Shown piece by piece: positions 1-12,700 of a stretch of 64,000 nt of DNA. The stretch spans positions 19,466,802 through 19,530,801 of the forward strand of contig NC_045145.1 of the NCBI RefSeq assembly GCF_008831285.2, given 5' to 3'. The position numbers and the translations under genes are program-made. Below the pieces are notes generated by a model. It was not told where the DNA came from. It made no database searches and saw only the letters and a program-made list of their open reading frames with translations. The DNA comes from Nymphaea colorata (lineage: Eukaryota > Streptophyta > Magnoliopsida > Nymphaeales > Nymphaeaceae). Position 1 is the first letter of the stretch; each line of letters starts with the position of its first letter.

Positions 1-725
1 TTGAAGAAACAGAGAACCACCGCCCGTCTTCCTGAAAAAAATAAGTGTGAAAATCTTAAAAAATTTTAGCAGAAAAGATTGTGCGATTAAATTTAGCAGT
101 TAGCAAACGAGATCGCATCATTATCTGAGATCCAATGTGGATCTACCAATTGGACGGTTTAGCTCCGGTGTTGAATGCTGACGTCTCAAGCAACACATTG
201 CTTCCGAGAAATAAAAGTTAGGAGCTTTTGCCAGACGGAGTCTACTCTTTAGGCAGCCATGCAGAAGACATTCCTGTTCATGATCAACTTAATTTTCTTC
301 CTGTAATTATCTAGATATTTCTTCAAGTTTCTTTGTTGGATTTTATAGAATAACGTAACTCTATTAATTTAAATTGAAAACCAGTGACTGGTGGATCAGT
401 CTGTCGCTGAAATGGTTTGACAACCTAAACTGAATCCGACCGCAGGATCTCACTTTTACTACTTGGGCAGGAAGAAAACCCATTGTGCTTGCCATCTAGA
501 CGCGGCTGAGCTGCGGCTTTTGACAGCCAATATCCACGTCCTGCTGCAAGTTCCGGCCAATTTCACCCGACGACCGGCCAGGCTCCTCTCTACTTGTACG
601 CAAGCAATTCAGAGAAATTCAAACAAGAGTTAATGTGTTCAATCGACAGCTTCAAAGGCGGTTTGTCCAAATGTTCACATTGAAGCCCTATGGGAAATTT
701 CAAACATATATGCAGACAACAAGTA
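1..725. other. Intergenic, no gene seen
   Basis: No reading frame with recognisable protein character was found on either strand. Open frames here are short, lack family motifs and overlap one another on opposite strands. No tRNA-like cloverleaf or transposon end was seen before position 726. Confidence 0.5.
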
Positions 726-997
726 TAGGGATGTGGATGGATCAGATTTGGATCCAATATCCAGTTGAACTGTTTCAAAAAAAAATGGCAACAGAGATAA
801 AGATCCAACATAAATGGGGTTGGTTTTAGGTTTAAGAAATTGACATCCGATTAGTTTCGCATTCGAAAATCAGATTTAGATATAGTAGTGAACTTTCTTT
901 TATCCGTTTTCGAATCCAAATATGTGAACCTCTCATAAAATCAAATCAGATATAGAAGGTGACATATCAAATAAAATCGAATCCTTTGACATCCCTA
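726..997. mobile_element. Small non-autonomous DNA transposon (hAT-like MITE)
   Basis: The element starts TAGGGATGT and ends ACATCCCTA, a perfect 9-bp terminal inverted repeat. The interior is AT-rich and full of short ATCCGA/TCGAAT-type repeats, as is common in plant MITEs with these ends. The 8 bases on each side agree at only about half of the positions, so a target-site duplication is not supported here. A related element with a better duplication lies at 4094-4480. No coding capacity. The boundaries are an inference from the inverted repeats. Confidence 0.5.
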
Positions 998-2204
998 GCT
1001 AAGTTTCTACCTTGCACCAACTTATTCCGCTATAAACTGGCCTTGATTCCTTTTTCAATATGCCAACTTCAAGCTGGTGAAGAACACCAAACAAACGAAG
1101 GAAAAAGAAAACCAAAGAGCTAGTGATAGAACGCAGAGAGCTGTTCACATGAGGTGGACATTGATTTCCAGAGTCCAAAAGAGTACTGCTACTTGAAAGT
1201 TCGAGGCAACTTGAAGAAAACGAAGCGAAGCAAATGGGAAAGCTTGGAGATCCACCCCCATCACCGCGTCTCCGGCGCCATGAAAGCACTCGCTTATGCT
1301 CGGACCTCTACCATCTATCTCTATCTACGAACCAACTTTTATTTGCTTCTGTCCTCAATCCAAGTTTCTTGAGAGATTTAAATGAACCAAGTTGATCACC
1401 TCATGTATATTCTATCTACCAAATCCGTCGATCGAGAACACGGAAACATGAATTTTGACTCCTTAAGCTGTTGAAAAGGGAGTTCATATGCCAAAATCCA
1501 CACGATTTAGAAAAAAAATGTAAGAATCTTTTTAAGTAAACCAATCATATTGACCACATACAGCCTTTTCTGGGGGAATGTATAGTTTTTCTTTTAATAA
1601 ATTGCAAACAATGATAAAATGAAAGAATCTCTCTTCCCTTTTCTCTTGTTATTAGGGTCTGAGGCTGTTTTTAATGTAGATGGAGAGCATGATGCCCATC
1701 ACATATAAAGTTAAAGTGTCACGCATCTATCATTTGCAATTCAAAGAAGAAGTGCTCAAAAAAATCAAATTGAATATGCTATGTCCTTAGAAGCACGTAA
1801 ACATTGATTAAAAAACAAAACAAAAAAAATTTTGGTTTACCTGAAAAAAACTGCAGTAAGTCAATGAAGAAAGAGTCTTCAGCCTCATCTCCTCTTCGTG
1901 GTTTTTCTTTTTTCTTTTTCTTTCTTTCGTTTTGATTTGCTGGTTAAGAAAGAGGGCGAGAGAAGCAGCCAGGAAAGCCCAGTGAAGACTTGACCGACCA
2001 CTAGTCAAATATTGAAACCATTGTCAATGCCGTGTGCATGAAGAGAGGTTGGGGCGACAGACGCAAACTGAAACTTAAATACAGATGTGGACATGGCTGG
2101 TGACGGTGGATTCCGTCCAAAATTTAAAACCCAACGGTTTTATCGCCCAAGACTCAACGATGGGAGGTCAATTACTCCGCAAAATTGAACACTGCAGAAT
2201 CCGA
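998..2204. other. Intergenic, no gene seen
   Basis: AT-rich non-coding sequence. Short open frames on both strands have no family resemblance. No RNA gene or element end recognised. Confidence 0.45.
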
Positions 2205-2590
2205 ATGAATAAACGACCTTGCTAAGCTCTTTGTTTGGTGCATGACTCTAGTCAGATGGCTGGTGGATGGTCAGTTGCTGGTTTGAGTGGTGTCTTGAGA
2301 TCTCGACTGCAGAATTCGCATGAATAAACAAGCTTGCTAAGCTCTTTGTTTGGTGCATGACTCAGTCAATGGCTGGTAGATAGTCAGTTTCTAGTATGAG
2401 TGGTGTCTCGGGATCTCGACTGGAGAATCCGAATGAATAAACAAGCTTGTTAAGCTCTTTGTTTGGTGCATGACTCGAGTCGGGATCTGGACTGGAGAAT
2501 CTGAATGCTTTGTTTGGTGCATGACTCGAGTCAATGGCTGGTACATGGTCAGTTGCTGGTTCGAGTGCTGCCCTCGGATCTCGTTCTTGG
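2205..2590. repeat. Degenerate tandem repeat, about 115-bp unit
   Basis: Four successive copies share the blocks GAATAAAC, AAGCTCTTTGTTTGGTGCAT and GGATCTCGACTG. Copies begin near 2205, 2322, 2434 and 2506. The third is shortened to about 70 bp and the fourth lacks its left part. Divergence between copies and internal deletions suggest an old minisatellite-like expansion. The long open frames crossing it are a by-product of the repeat. Confidence 0.8.
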
Positions 2591-2699
2591 GATGCCAAAC
2601 AGTCGCAAAAAAAAATTTATGAAAGCCAATCTGCATTGTTCAAATGGTTCGATGGGAACTAACTAACATTATTTAAAATGTTAATGTATAGAAGTTAAT

Positions 2700-3000
2700 T
2701 TTTAAAAACTTAAAAAGGAGGGTCATGGCCCCTGACTGGATAAAGCCCTTGTAATTCAAGCAGCGGTGACAGCAACTAAGAGCGTAGAGCATAGCTAAGA
2801 ATTTTTTGTTACAGGAGTTAAACTATAGTTTCAAAATTTTAACAATGGCCGAAATATATATATATATATATATTAAACTAAAAATTTTTAAATTTACATA
2901 TAAATTTTTAAAGTTTTTAAAATCTGAGGGGGCCCCTGCCAGCCCCCTTCCCTCCGCCCTTGTAAGAGACTTGGCTTGGTGTTTATTTACGAAATTTAAC
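2700..3000. repeat. AT-rich transposon-derived sequence with GGGGGCCCC-type blocks
   Basis: A block near 2717 (GGGTCATGGCCCC) and a second at about 2929-2951 (GGGGGCCCCTGCCAGCCCCC) flank AT-rich sequence with a short TA microsatellite (about 2854-2874). Similar G-rich/C-rich hairpin blocks are common near transposon remnants in plant genomes, and a related one lies near 52506. Family not identified. Confidence 0.3.
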
Positions 3001-4093
3001 ATTCTCAGGCTTATCTTTTGCCCATTAACTTTTGAAATGTGATTATGTTTTGTGAGTTTTTACAAAAGGGTCACACTTTTTTCTGAAAGACTTAAATAAG
3101 AACTTAGAGTGAATTTCCATTAACTTGAATAAATGGAAAACATTAGCAGGAATTTTTGTATATGTCATCCTCTATCACTACATTAGATTTTTACTATTTC
3201 ACTTAACACTTTTTCTCTCAACTTCTATAAAAAGTATAGTGATTTTCAAGGATATGGACAATGTACTTCGCTTTCTGGGGAATTAAATTTTTCTAATTTT
3301 TAAACATACAGTACGATGCTAAATCTTAAAGATAAAAGCATTTACGACTATCTGTTTATTAAGAAATGGCATAAATAGGTCTTGGCTGATAACCGTAACC
3401 ATGCTGACCATGCTATATAAATCAACTGACGTTATCAGATTGTGGAAGCAATACACAAGCATCAGTTTAGGAATGGGTAGAGATTGTTTGCTTAATTATG
3501 ATCACTCCGGCTTCTTTTCCTTCAGTAAAAGGCCTTTGAATAGATTAACTAGTATTGTAAAAATTTGTTTGCGAACTGAGTTCAGAGCTACTGATACGGT
3601 GAATCGGCTGATTCACAAAGTCAAGTGAATTAATTTCATCAAGAAATATTAAAAAAAATAAATGAAAAATATACAAAAATCATTTAAATTAAAACTCATA
3701 GAGAAATTCTTTTTAGAACATTATTAAAACTTGACGCATGGTAGTATTAATTGGCCATTGAATCAAATTTGTTTGCCACTAATTCAATTCAAGCGGACCG
3801 ATTCAGGCTGATACTGATAAAAGTGCTTTGAAGTAACGAGCAACTCCATCAGAATTTGCAAGGTCACCAAAAGGTTCTTTGAGCATTGGACTCTCAATAT
3901 GTAAATAGTTGAGGCATATGCAACTGTACATTAATGTTGTAATGATATATCACAAAAATTGAGACAGATTCGCCGAGATCCTACATTCCCAAACATCCTA
4001 TAGCTACCACATAGAGGTAAGCAGATCAAATATGCACACTTTTTTAACCACAAGAGACGGTGGAGGATAGGTGAGGTGAAAAGCCTTGATCAA
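3001..4093. other. Intergenic, no gene seen
   Basis: AT-rich sequence with only short, motif-free open frames. Nothing else recognised. Confidence 0.45.
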
Positions 4094-4480
4094 TAAAGAT
4101 GTCAACTTATCATATTCGAGTTAGATGTACTTTTAACTATATCAACTTTTTTGGATATTCGTATACTCTGATTCAAATTCGAATACGAATGAAGAAAAGT
4201 CTTATCCAAATTCAAATTTGAAATCTGATTTCACAATCCAGATCCGATTCAAATTCAACTTTTACATTCATATCTGAATCCAAATCCAAAATTCGAACCA
4301 AATCTGGTTGATTTTCAAAATACAAGAGCATTGAACATACAATGTTTATTTAAAATTAAATCTGATCCGAATCCGATCGAACATCTATGTATATCTAAAT
4401 CAAATCCGACTTTTCAACCAATTTTTTAGAAGCAGTTCGGTTGGATATGCAATTCAAAATCCGATATATTAACATCCCTA
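4094..4480. mobile_element. Small non-autonomous hAT-like transposon with target-site duplication
   Basis: The right end is ACATCCCTA and the left end TAAAGATGT, which matches its reverse complement at 7 of 9 positions. The 8 bases before the element (TTGATCAA, 4086-4093) and after it (TTAATCAA, 4481-4488) agree at 7 of 8, as expected for the 8-bp duplications made by hAT transposases. The interior is rich in AATCCGA/TTCGAAT-type short repeats and has no coding capacity. It is related to the element at 726-997. Confidence 0.65.
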
Positions 4481-4488
4481 TTAATCAA

Positions 4489-5106
4489 TGTCACTTTTTT
4501 ATTGTCCTTTCCCCTATTTTATTAATATCATTTGATGCTTAGAATCGGCAACTTGATGTGTTTTCCTCCTATGCAGATGGAATCGATCGCACAAAAGTCC
4601 AAATATCATACTTTTACGACTCGTGAAATCTCATACTTCTGAAATGGTGAAACATCATTTGAAAGTCAGATTTGCAAGCTTTAGGCACTAAGATCAACGT
4701 CAGCTTCAGAAAAAAATAGAAGGACATATATATGGAGGCATGCGGTCATAGGAACATTAACACAGTATTAATATATCGTAAAAATTGAGACGGATTCATA
4801 AGATATTATATTAGTATTGCCAACTACTCCCATAACAACCATATTCTACATCGAAGTGACCAGACCAAATATACACACTTTTTTAACCACTACAGGTTGT
4901 GGAGGACCAATCAGGTGATCACCCTTGACCAATCCCACCTCTCCACTCTCTTCTTCTTCTTCTTCTTTTTTTTTTTTTTACGGTCAGAGCTTCCCATGTT
5001 CTTCTCATAAAATACGGTAGATGTGATATTTTCTCTTTCTGTATACATACAAACACGTACATAACTTGGTCAACAACTAGCAGCTTAGAAATCAACAGCT
5101 GCTAAT
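4489..5106. other. Intergenic, no gene seen
   Basis: AT-rich, with a pyrimidine tract of CTT repeats and poly-T near 4950-4979. No coding sequence or RNA gene recognised. Confidence 0.45.
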
Positions 5107-5391
5107 ATTAATGACACTTAGTATTGTATTTATCTCTTATTTTCTTTCCTTCCTTCTTATATTGAATGGCTTTAATGAATAGAGATGACAATAAGCGACA
5201 TAAAATAACGGGAAGTCGTTATTGATCGTAAAAAGTCGTTATATTGAATGGCTTTAATGAATAGAGATGACAATAAGCGACATAAAATAACGGGAAGTCG
5301 TTATTAATGACACTTAGTATTGTATTTATCTCTTATTTTCTTTCCTTCCTTCTTATATTGAATGGCTTTAATGAATAGAGATGACAATAAG
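5107..5391. repeat. Nested tandem duplication
   Basis: A segment containing ATTGAATGGCTTTAATGAAT occurs three times (from about 5160, 5230 and 5355). Two copies are followed by the same block with AAGCGACATAAAATAACGGG, and the left flank with TAATGACACTTAGTATTG also recurs (about 5107 and 5305). Copies are nearly identical, so the two-step duplication is recent compared with other repeats in the window. Confidence 0.85.
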
Positions 5392-8189
5392 TTTGCTTTC
5401 TGGAAAAATGTTTTTTAATTCTGTTTGGCTGATTCATAGCATCATCGGTTCAAAGAATGAATAATGTTATAGTTTGCGTCTCAGGATTCCATATTATAAA
5501 TTCTGATTTCCAACTTGTATCAGGAGCCTAAAGAATATGGCAACGTCTAATAGTATCAGCCTCAACCGCCTCTTACTTCTTTGTTGGGAGGTGCGGATCT
5601 GTGTGCACGTTTCATGAGTGGAGCTAACTCGGACTTGACTCGAACTCCTTTCATGAACCTTGACTCATTAAATAAGTGAGATGAGTATGAATTAAAAAAT
5701 AAACAGTCTAAGGGAACTCGGCTTTGTGTAAACTCAAGCAAGCTTGAAAGAGAATATGAAAATGACGATTCACAATATCTGTCACAGCAACTTCCCCCTT
5801 GCTAACATCATGTTAAAAATTAATTCTTTTGAAAATGGATGTCTAAGCCAAATCTCAGCTCAGGCTTAGCTGACCCAAATTGAGTCAAGTTGGAGCCACC
5901 TTGGGGCTGAGCCGAGCTTCATCTAGTCCACTCAAGCTCAAGCCTAGTTCGAGTCCCTCAACTTGGCTCGAACTAGGCTTCTGTACAGTCTCCCCGATAT
6001 GATGCTTATGCATATAAGCATTATGGAGTTCATCATCACTGACGAGCAGGAAGCCATTTCCAAACGAGACTGAGTTGTGTGCGCCAAAAGAAAAGGGGAT
6101 ATTTTGGTAATTATATAAAAAACACTATTCTTTTTAATCTTTTTATTTAAAAAAAAAATCCTTACCAGAAGTTTTTCCATACTGACGCATGAAAATTTCA
6201 TGCATCAATATGATTTACATAACCAGCTTTGCTTTTAGACTGCCAAATGAAAGGGCCGAAAAACCAAGTAAACTGAAGGTATGTGTGGGGAGATGTTGGA
6301 AGAGCCAAGGCGTCTCCAACCCACACCTCATCAAACTACAGTATTGAGCACTGCATTTTTTGCAGCCCAAAAGAGTACTACTCATAGTAATGAATATCTG
6401 GCTCACCAGCCCGATCAACTATGTTACACCCCTTGAAACACATGAGAAAATCCAGTGCCGCCATATTAACATGCAAAGATTTAATGCTCATCTCTAAATC
6501 CTGCTGGTACTTTTCTACCTGCACTTGCTCAATTCAAATTTGATTGCTGATGCATTTAGCTGGCCATTAGTTCACTTTTCAATCAATCAAGGCCGGTGCT
6601 TAATCTGAAAGCAGCGAACGTAAAGCGGGGGCTTTCATGCACATGCAGTGCCGTGCTCTTGCGACAATACATGGTTTCATCCAACTTGGGATGAGAGATC
6701 ATTTTATTTGGAGATTTAGAACATTATCTCTCCCCCTCTATCTCGACAATTCGCAGCTCACTTCCTTCGTAGTTAGTCTTCATAGCTAAACACAATAGTT
6801 TGCTCTTTGTAGTGGCAACCTTTGACCCACACATGTGGAGATGTAATCGGTTCTAACCGTGGCTAGATCCACAATTTACCATATCTAGTTTTATCGGATC
6901 TTCTTTAATCAAAGCCATTTGAAACTAAATCCAGATACAGCAAGGGTAACTTCATGTATAATGAGGTTGGATTCTGGTCTCAAATTTAAAAATGCAGTAT
7001 CTGAATATTTGTGATTAGATCTTTAGCTATCCATTTACGCCTCTAACCAGTAGGTGAGCCAAAAAGGTTACTCCTAAATGAGCAACTAAGTGTTTTTCCT
7101 TCAAAATATTTGTGTCAAATACCGTTTTAACAATAGCATTAGCATCAAATGGAGCAGAGCTTAGAAGGCCCTTTGTTTGGTGACAGTGACAAAAGTACCA
7201 ATGACGTGATTATGAAGATTCAGAGAAGCTTGGATGGCTGTCTTCCTGTCTCTGTTCAGCGCAATAACTGCTCCTTTGAACGTGAAAAAACTGTTTTTAT
7301 CTCATTTTTACATTACTGATAGCCTACCGAGCTACGTCTGCCTGAGATCTGATCCCTTGGAGAGAAAATAGTGTCCACTTCTTCTCTGAGCCTCATATAA
7401 CTGCAAGAGCTGATCTACTCTTAGTTGCCTTGGCTACTTTACAATCCAGTTAGACGCTTATGTTCTAGGCAGTGAGACATCATTTAAATGCCAATTTCTT
7501 AAAGTTGTTTAGAACAGATAACTTAGTTGAAACTTGAAAATGGCAACTCAATTCTTTTGCAAACTGAAAGGGAACTAGTACAGCCTCTCGCTTGAGCTTT
7601 TTACCAGACCCAAACTAGTAATGGACACGTGAAATAAGCATCATCATAGCAGTGTTTCCTTCCTCTTACAAAGGATTTGAAGTCTAGTAGCAAAACGTGT
7701 TGAGAGGGTGAGGATTAGGTTTCCCTATGGTGGCGAAGGCTTTCGTTCTTGGGTCTGCTCTTGACTGTTCCATGCAATTGAATTGCTAAGAAACAGAAGG
7801 CAGTGAACGCAACTTCCGAGGCCTGCTCCGCTTCCTCCGTTACATTTTCCAATGACGAAACAGTTCACATTCATTTCATTCCTAGCAAAAAATCCCCGAA
7901 TCCATATGCGCAAGACACGCGTATATCGCAACAGTAAATAACCTATGACTATGTGCCAGCCATGACGCCTTCGCCTTTTACTGTCTAGCATTTACAATTT
8001 CAAGTTATGAACTGTATTGCGATCCACGATTGAAAAAAAGAAAAAAAGATGACACCGGAATGCCAGAGAGAGACAGAAAGAGAGTAGAAGAACCGGAAAA
8101 GGGAAACGACAGAAGGTTTTTACATATATCGCTTCTGTTCATGGCATTTAATTTACTATACATCCTAGTTCTGACTTGTGCGCCGTTGG
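5392..8189. other. Intergenic, downstream of the LRR gene; no gene seen
   Basis: About 2.8 kb without a supportable gene. A GAGCTCAAG/CTCGAAC-rich patch at about 5620-5975 resembles decayed transposon sequence, but no ends could be fixed. Part of the stretch just below 8190 is probably the 3' untranslated region of the minus-strand LRR gene. Confidence 0.45.
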
Positions 8190-9632
8190 TCAAGAAATTA
8201 GAACTACTACAAGAACAGTTAAAGAAAAATACCATCCTTTCCTACTCAGGATGACACCAGACCCATGTAACAAACCACTACTGGTGGTGCCGGTTGCCGC
8301 ATTTGAAGTCTTGCGAAGCAAATGAATAGAGTAATTACTACCAATCGCTTCCCCTCCTCCTCCGCTACAAGGAGGTATTCCATAAGGTGCAGAGCTCTTA
8401 GGCAAGTCAGATGGGTAGCACAGATTTGGATTCCCCCATACCACCAAACGCCTCCCCATTCTCTGAAAGAATCCCTGTGGGAAATGCAACTCCCCGGACA
8501 GATTGTTGCCGTTGAGATACATGCCGCTCACGGAAGGCAGACCTGCAAGCTTAGGTGGTAGCTCACCGGAGAAACTGTTGTCATTAAGTGCCAGAAAACG
8601 AAGCTTCTGTAGCTCTGCCAGTGATTCAGGTATGGTTCCCACGCAGCGGGAGGCAGAGATGTCAAAAGTGACCAAGCTCCCCAGCCTCTCCCAAGGGACA
8701 GTGTCCAAGCACCCATCAACTAAAGGGTTGCTGCCCACAAGCATCCCTTCAAGGAGGCCCATCTCCCCAAAAGAAGCAGGCAAGCCTCCAGAGAAGCTGT
8801 TGTTTCTAAGATCCAGCAGCGTCAGATTCCTCATCCCACCGAGCTGTTCTGGCAGCTTTCCTGAGAGCGAGTTGCTGCTTAAATCAAGCTTGAGAAGCGA
8901 GCCAAGCCCACCAAACGTGGTTGGCACCTCCCCAGATAGCCTATTGCTGCTCAGATCCAGTATCAGCAGCTCCTCCAACAGCCCCATGGTGACAGGTAAC
9001 TGCCCATTGAGCCTGTTCCCTGCAAGAACCAACCTGTTCAGAGCTGCCAAACTACCCAGACTCGCCGGCACAGCCCCTTCCAGAGCGTTGTCGGACACCA
9101 CCAGTGAGCGTAGCCTCTTGAGGCAGCCGAAACTCGCCGGAATCCCTCCAACCAATTGCTGATTCCGGCGAAACTCGAGAGTTTCCAGACTCTTTGACAG
9201 TGATTCCCAGTTCTTGACAGGGATGGTTTGGGGGTAACTTGGAGAACTGAAGCAGCTGAAGAATGAGACCGACTTTAGGTGCTTGAGTTGGAAAAGGTGG
9301 GGAGAAATGGCCGCCGAGTCGATGCATTCGAGGGAGTTGTCGTGGAAGGGACCGACGTTGACGGCGGTGACGTACCACAAGTCGCCGAACAGGTCGCAGG
9401 AGATGCCCTGGATGGGAGTCCAGCCGCAGGGATCCGGGAAGAGGTCGCTGCCATTCCATGAACTACCAACCAAGGACTGAATCACCGCATAGAGAGATTC
9501 TCTTTCTCCTGACGTCATGGGAGAAGAGGTGCCCCCTGTCTGTGAGGACGCATATGGAATCGCCAGAAGCGAAACAAAGAAGAAGGATAGGAGGAAGCAA
9601 AGAGCCACGTCTGTTGAGTTTGGGGTTGGCAT
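8190..9632 (-). CDS. PII-2: LRR protein, Piriformospora indica-insensitive protein 2 (PII-2) type
   Basis: An intronless 480-residue secreted or membrane-anchored leucine-rich-repeat protein without a kinase domain. Residues about 9-30 form a signal peptide, followed by an N-terminal cap with DPCGWTPIQGISCD and LWYVTAVNVG, both typical of the PII-2 family. About ten LRRs of the plant LxxLxLxxNxLxGxLP type span roughly residues 125-400. The LRR end contains GNNLSGEL and a conserved NPNLC motif. The C-terminus is hydrophobic (last 15 residues), compatible with GPI anchoring or a membrane tail. In Arabidopsis, PII-2 is needed for the growth response to the endophyte Piriformospora indica; that role is family knowledge, not shown here. 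The start is the first ATG of the frame, about 70 bp downstream of a TATA box. Confidence 0.9.
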   Translation of the reverse strand: MPTPNSTDVALCFLLSFFFVSLLAIPYASSQTGGTSSPMTSGERESLYAVIQSLVGSSWNGSDLFPDPCGWTPIQGISCDLFGDLWYVTAVNVGPFHDNSLECIDSAAISPHLFQLKHLKSVSFFSCFSSPSYPQTIPVKNWESLSKSLETLEFRRNQQLVGGIPASFGCLKRLRSLVVSDNALEGAVPASLGSLAALNRLVLAGNRLNGQLPVTMGLLEELLILDLSSNRLSGEVPTTFGGLGSLLKLDLSSNSLSGKLPEQLGGMRNLTLLDLRNNSFSGGLPASFGEMGLLEGMLVGSNPLVDGCLDTVPWERLGSLVTFDISASRCVGTIPESLAELQKLRFLALNDNSFSGELPPKLAGLPSVSGMYLNGNNLSGELHFPQGFFQRMGRRLVVWGNPNLCYPSDLPKSSAPYGIPPCSGGGGEAIGSNYSIHLLRKTSNAATGTTSSGLLHGSGVILSRKGWYFSLTVLVVVLIS

Positions 9633-9699
9633 CGAGAGTGAGGAGAGAAGGAAGGACGGTAGAGATTCTGCGCATGAATGAATAGAAAGAGTACCCTTT

Positions 9700-9707
9700 T
9701 TTTATAG
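9700..9707 (-). promoter_or_regulatory. Probable TATA box of the PII-2-like gene
   Basis: The minus strand reads CTATAAAA here, 68 bp upstream of the start codon. Position and sequence fit a plant TATA box with a short 5' leader. No transcript evidence. Confidence 0.55.
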
Positions 9708-9712
9708 AAACT

Positions 9713-12700
9713 GCTGCGAAATGATCGTCACGAATCTAGCAAAAGGAAAGAGCAAGGCATCAAACAAATCAGTAACCACGAGGAGAAGGATGTAGACCTT
9801 GATTTAATTAGTCTCGAGGAGGAGCAGAGGTAGGTGAAGAAAAGGGAAGAAGACTCTATCTCTGCCTCTCTACAGTCCACTTGTAAACGAGGGAGTTGCT
9901 GCTGGTTAGCATCTTCTTATCACGGTCCACGAGGGACTGTGAATAGACAGACTACGCCATAATATTGCTGATGAAGATGGCTCATGCCTGCTAAAAAACA
10001 TTGTAGCCAGATCACAAACATGTCCTGCTCTTCCTTTCCCCTTCTCATTAATTTATGTTCAGTCAAAGCTTTATGTACAAATAACGATGACAAGTACCGG
10101 GATGGCGGATGGCCCATATAAATCTTCTCGGTTATCTCTAGTAGAGACCTCCACGGATGCAACTGCAGACAGTTCGCCATCTTGGCACAGGAAAGATATA
10201 AACCCAGAAATATGGTTTGTCATATTATAGCCCTTTACATTACAGAGAACTGGTAACTTGGTTGAGAACTTTTTTCACTTCGTGGTGCTTCTTATCACGA
10301 TATTCAAGAGTGAAAGTTGACATGATGAACCATGTATTAATGGCGACAGAGACAAGTGAAATACATATGGATTTCTTGGGTTTTCTGTGAAGGGTTAAAA
10401 TTAATCGGGGAGGCGACAGTGGGGGCGTGACTGGTAGCGCCAGGCGCAGCAAAGCCTCTCGCCATCTTCATTGGAATCCGAGCTTTTGCAGCTTGCGTCA
10501 CAGATCAAAACCGGTAGGCCGTAAGTTTCAATTCATTGGACATTTGGACTATGTTAATTTCGTTTCCCATCGCTCGTAAAGGTAAACCGACAGAAGGACC
10601 GACTGGTTAAGACGGGTCCCTTTTTGAGAAACAACAGTCACATGGTTCAATCTGGAACAGTAAAGGACTCCAGAAAAAGAAACATGTTAGTTGAAAGTTT
10701 TCAATCTCTTATTATTAGTTATGTTCATCTTATTCGTTATTCCATTTCACGATATTGTCAACTGATCGAGCTTGTCAAAGTACCGAGAGGTAGGGAGCTC
10801 CTCATTTGACACGGTTGGGTGATGAAGGGTATACACTGGACTGTTTGGCAGGAAGGACAATGTGACAGTTAGAGTTGTTTAGTCCTAAGAACATTTTAGG
10901 AGTATCTCATGAATCATCTTATGGATTATGTTAGATTTAGGTTAGATTCGTGGAACATTAGTTATAGTGTTTTATAAATCTACATCAAATTATTGAGACA
11001 GAATAATGACACACTCTATCAAACAACCTCAAAGTATGGATGAAAGAAATGGATGAGTATTTCATTCTATCCTTCCCCTTAAAACACGTCTTCATCGTTT
11101 CCCTCATCTCCCATGCTACCAAGTCTACTTTTTGCAGAGCCCTTGTTATCCTTCAACTTTATATTGGTATCTCCCTTAAAACAAGAAGATGATGCCACAT
11201 GAACTTAAAATAAAAACTGAATGCCTGCAAACCCCTACCATCTTGCGCCAACCACCCTACGAACAATCCACAGGGCTTTTCAATGTAACAAAAATAAGAT
11301 GTGACATTAGCTAGAGTACATATGTTTTTCCTATCTCGAGTGCAGGATGAGCTTGGTACGCCTCATAGTCAAACAAGATGCAGACTCACTTGGGTCTAAT
11401 GTAGGTTTACATGTCACTCTTTGTGTGTGTCTGGAACGAGTTGTTGGCCTACACCTGAATTCTTCCGGGGATCTGTTCATCTAGTCTCTCACACACATAA
11501 CCTAATGCATCGGACCGATGTGTGAGAGCTGAGAGGATGGAGGCTCGGGACCGCTAAAAAATCCGCTTTGTGTGCGCATGTGTCGCCAGCAAGGGCTCTT
11601 TGTTTCGTCTGATGACTCCGACTTGAAGGTTAAAACTTCAATACCAGTAGACTCACATAATTTGATGGTGGTTTGCCTCTCACTAGCTTGTCGAATTTTT
11701 CCCCAAGAAAAGGACCCTTCTACTTGACAATTTGTGATGTCCAATGTAAATGTTAGCCACTATTACGAATATCATATCATTGAGAAGAAAAATCATCGCT
11801 GCAGGTTCTATCAGCTAAGACTGCATATACACATTCAACATGGTTCGTTTGCAGGAAATTGCAACTTGGCTCTGCTTTTTAGCTTTTTCTATCTGCAAAG
11901 AACTGTCCTCTGAATCTCAAAACTTTTGTGAACTGTAAAGGCTGATCTTCAAGGCAAGGCCCCTTGAGAAGCAAGCTTAAACACTCCAAAGTGCAAAGAA
12001 CGATGTTAAACAGAAGCCGTCGGTAAGCCCAACTGCCGACAGGTTTTCACCTCCTCTACCAGGATCAATGCTTTCAAATTGGTGCTAACATACCAGTTTG
12101 AAACGTCTGCCCCAACAAGAAGAAGCAAACACGGTAAAAGGGAGAGAGAGCCATAATTAGATAAAGCCATAAAAGGCAAGGTGGTCCTGCACCTCATCAA
12201 AGGGGCGGCCGGCCATGTCCCATTAGGTTTATAGCTGCCAATGCCAGGGATTGTTGCAGTGCATTGGAGTTTGGGAGAGGAAAAGGTATTTTGATTCTTG
12301 GTTTGGTCGGGGTTCTGCCAGGAAGTAAAATCCGGGGAAGGGACAAAAGAAAAATAGAACAATAAGATACAGTAGTACAGTAAATAATAATAACATTGAT
12401 ATTATTATAATATTATGAAGAAGAAGCTCATATAAAGCAGGCTTGATAAGGCTAAAATGAGGGCTGCAGCATTTTTTATTTTAGCACTTCTTGGTTGGTG
12501 ATGGTCGCAAATCTGGGCATCATAAGGCTGGAACGAGGGCTGCAGTCTTTGGCAAAGTAGGCTTACAGACTAGATAGAGAGGTGGTCGTCCACTTTTTAG
12601 GCTGCCTTGTAATTTGAACCACCGTCATCAGTGAACGGTCCTATGAGGTAATTTAGAAACTAGAAATTAAATCAAAATAAGGGAAAGGAAAGCATCATCT

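Noticed and set aside
8503-9162. 219-residue plus-strand open frame
   Set aside because: Antisense to the LRR gene, with no domain of its own.
12242-12263. Sequence resembling miR408 on the minus strand
   Set aside because: Both ends match (ATGCACTGC and CCCTGGC), but the six middle bases differ and no matching star arm was found nearby.
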